Below are positions 6,046 to 6,450 of a stretch of DNA of 6,450 nucleotides, in pieces (within the stretch, counting starts at the first letter, position 1; each line of letters opens with the position of its first letter). Made by a program: the position numbers and the translations under genes. The DNA is from Halieaceae bacterium UBA6060 (GTDB lineage Bacteria > Pseudomonadota > Gammaproteobacteria > Pseudomonadales > Halieaceae): assembly GCA_002428935.1 (NCBI GenBank), contig DIYG01000175.1, forward strand, positions 1 to 6,450. Direction: 5' to 3'. The notes under the pieces were generated by a model that saw only the letters and a list, made by a program, of their open reading frames with translations, was not told the DNA's origin and searched no databases.

Positions 6046-6062
6046 CGAGAGCGCCGCTCTCG
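6046..6062. terminator. Short GC-rich hairpin with T-run on the + strand
   Basis: CGAGAGC (6046-6052) and GCTCTCG (6056-6062) form a perfect 7-bp stem with a GCC loop. CGTTTTGG follows on the + strand, giving a four-T tail. It lies ten bases beyond the stop codon of the minus-strand flavin-protein gene, so it is placed to act as a terminator in either direction. Confidence 0.5.
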
Positions 6063-6072
6063 CGTTTTGGGT

Positions 6073-6450
6073 TCAGGCGGCTTGTTCTTCCCGAGGCTTG
6101 TGACCGTCGCGGAGGTGGTCGATGGACTCCATGGCCAGGGTGCCCCCGGCGAGGCGATAAGCCTTGCCAAAGCCTTTCACATAGCGACCCCGGGTAGGGT
6201 GCAGACGAAACAGGCGGAAGTCGGCGAGTTCCGATAGCTTCCGTGGACGCTCGCCGTGGCGCTCTTCCAGAAGTCCTACACCGCTGTGCCAATCCGCGCT
6301 ACCCACCTCGAGCTCTTCGGCGTGGACCTGGTAGCTGACCCGGAGGCGAGCGAAGAGCTCGCCCGCGGAGTCTTCATCTTCGATGATTAGCACGGAGGCG
6401 CGAGGCTCTCGTTGCAGGTTCAGACCGTGCAGAGCGATATCGGAAAGCAG
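6073..6450 (-). CDS. Pyridoxamine 5'-phosphate oxidase-like (HugZ-like) flavin-binding protein, C-terminal part, 5' cut by window edge
   Basis: The last 125 codons are visible and the frame is open to the right edge; the GTG at 6393 is internal, because the 19 preceding codons continue the fold. What is seen: LLSDIALHGLNLQREPRASV (first 20 residues) matches the beta-strand/helix region of the split-barrel PNPOx fold, where a bound flavin's phosphate is usually held. RLRVSYQVHAEEL is a barrel strand, and DFRLFRLHPTRGRYVKGFGKAYRL is the characteristic end of the HugZ/PNPOx-like group, with F-R-L and G-R-Y-V-x-G-F-G. A short charged tail follows. Relatives include haem-degrading HugZ proteins as well as uncharacterised flavin oxidoreductases, so the activity is not settled here; true PdxH is less likely. 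No extra C-terminal DUF2470-like domain is present, as the frame stops soon after the conserved block. Confidence 0.75.
   Translation of the reverse strand: MLSDIALHGLNLQREPRASVLIIEDEDSAGELFARLRVSYQVHAEELEVGSADWHSGVGLLEERHGERPRKLSELADFRLFRLHPTRGRYVKGFGKAYRLAGGTLAMESIDHLRDGHKPREEQAA

Overview
The window looks like a chromosomal segment of a moderately GC-rich Gram-negative proteobacterium. It encodes an outer-membrane beta-barrel protein with a terminal Phe, an outer-membrane-type lipoprotein and a periplasmic c-type cytochrome. An aquatic, aerobic gammaproteobacterium would fit the gene mix, but that is inference; no rRNA or other taxonomic marker is present. There are no tRNAs, insertion sequences, CRISPR arrays or phage genes.

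Layout from left to right: (1) the 3' end of a FetB-type (UPF0014) metal-export ABC permease, + strand, cut by the left edge; (2) about 530 bases with no convincing gene, holding an AT-rich imperfect palindrome and, at its right end, a -10-like box; (3) an exported lipoprotein with a methyltransferase-like fold, + strand; (4) an 11-bp hairpin, then an MFS_3-type exporter, + strand, whose first membrane helix begins upstream of its first usable start codon; (5) a perfect 13-bp inverted repeat between convergent genes; (6) a two-gene minus-strand operon, in transcription order an outer-membrane beta-barrel protein followed by a single-haem cytochrome c; (7) a short divergent promoter region; (8) a complete MetY-type O-acetylhomoserine sulfhydrylase, + strand; (9) three hairpins in 111 bases between convergent genes; (10) the C-terminal part of a pyridoxamine-phosphate-oxidase-like flavin protein, minus strand, cut by the right edge.

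Most genes look like independent housekeeping or accessory functions: metal export, efflux, methionine synthesis and a flavin or haem-related protein. The only clear operon is the barrel/cytochrome pair, whose products would both sit in the cell envelope. No clearly new multi-gene system is visible. The points most worth a second look are the exported methyltransferase-like lipoprotein, the barrel/cytochrome pair with its Trp-rich Cys-bounded loop, and the apparently lost start of the MFS gene.
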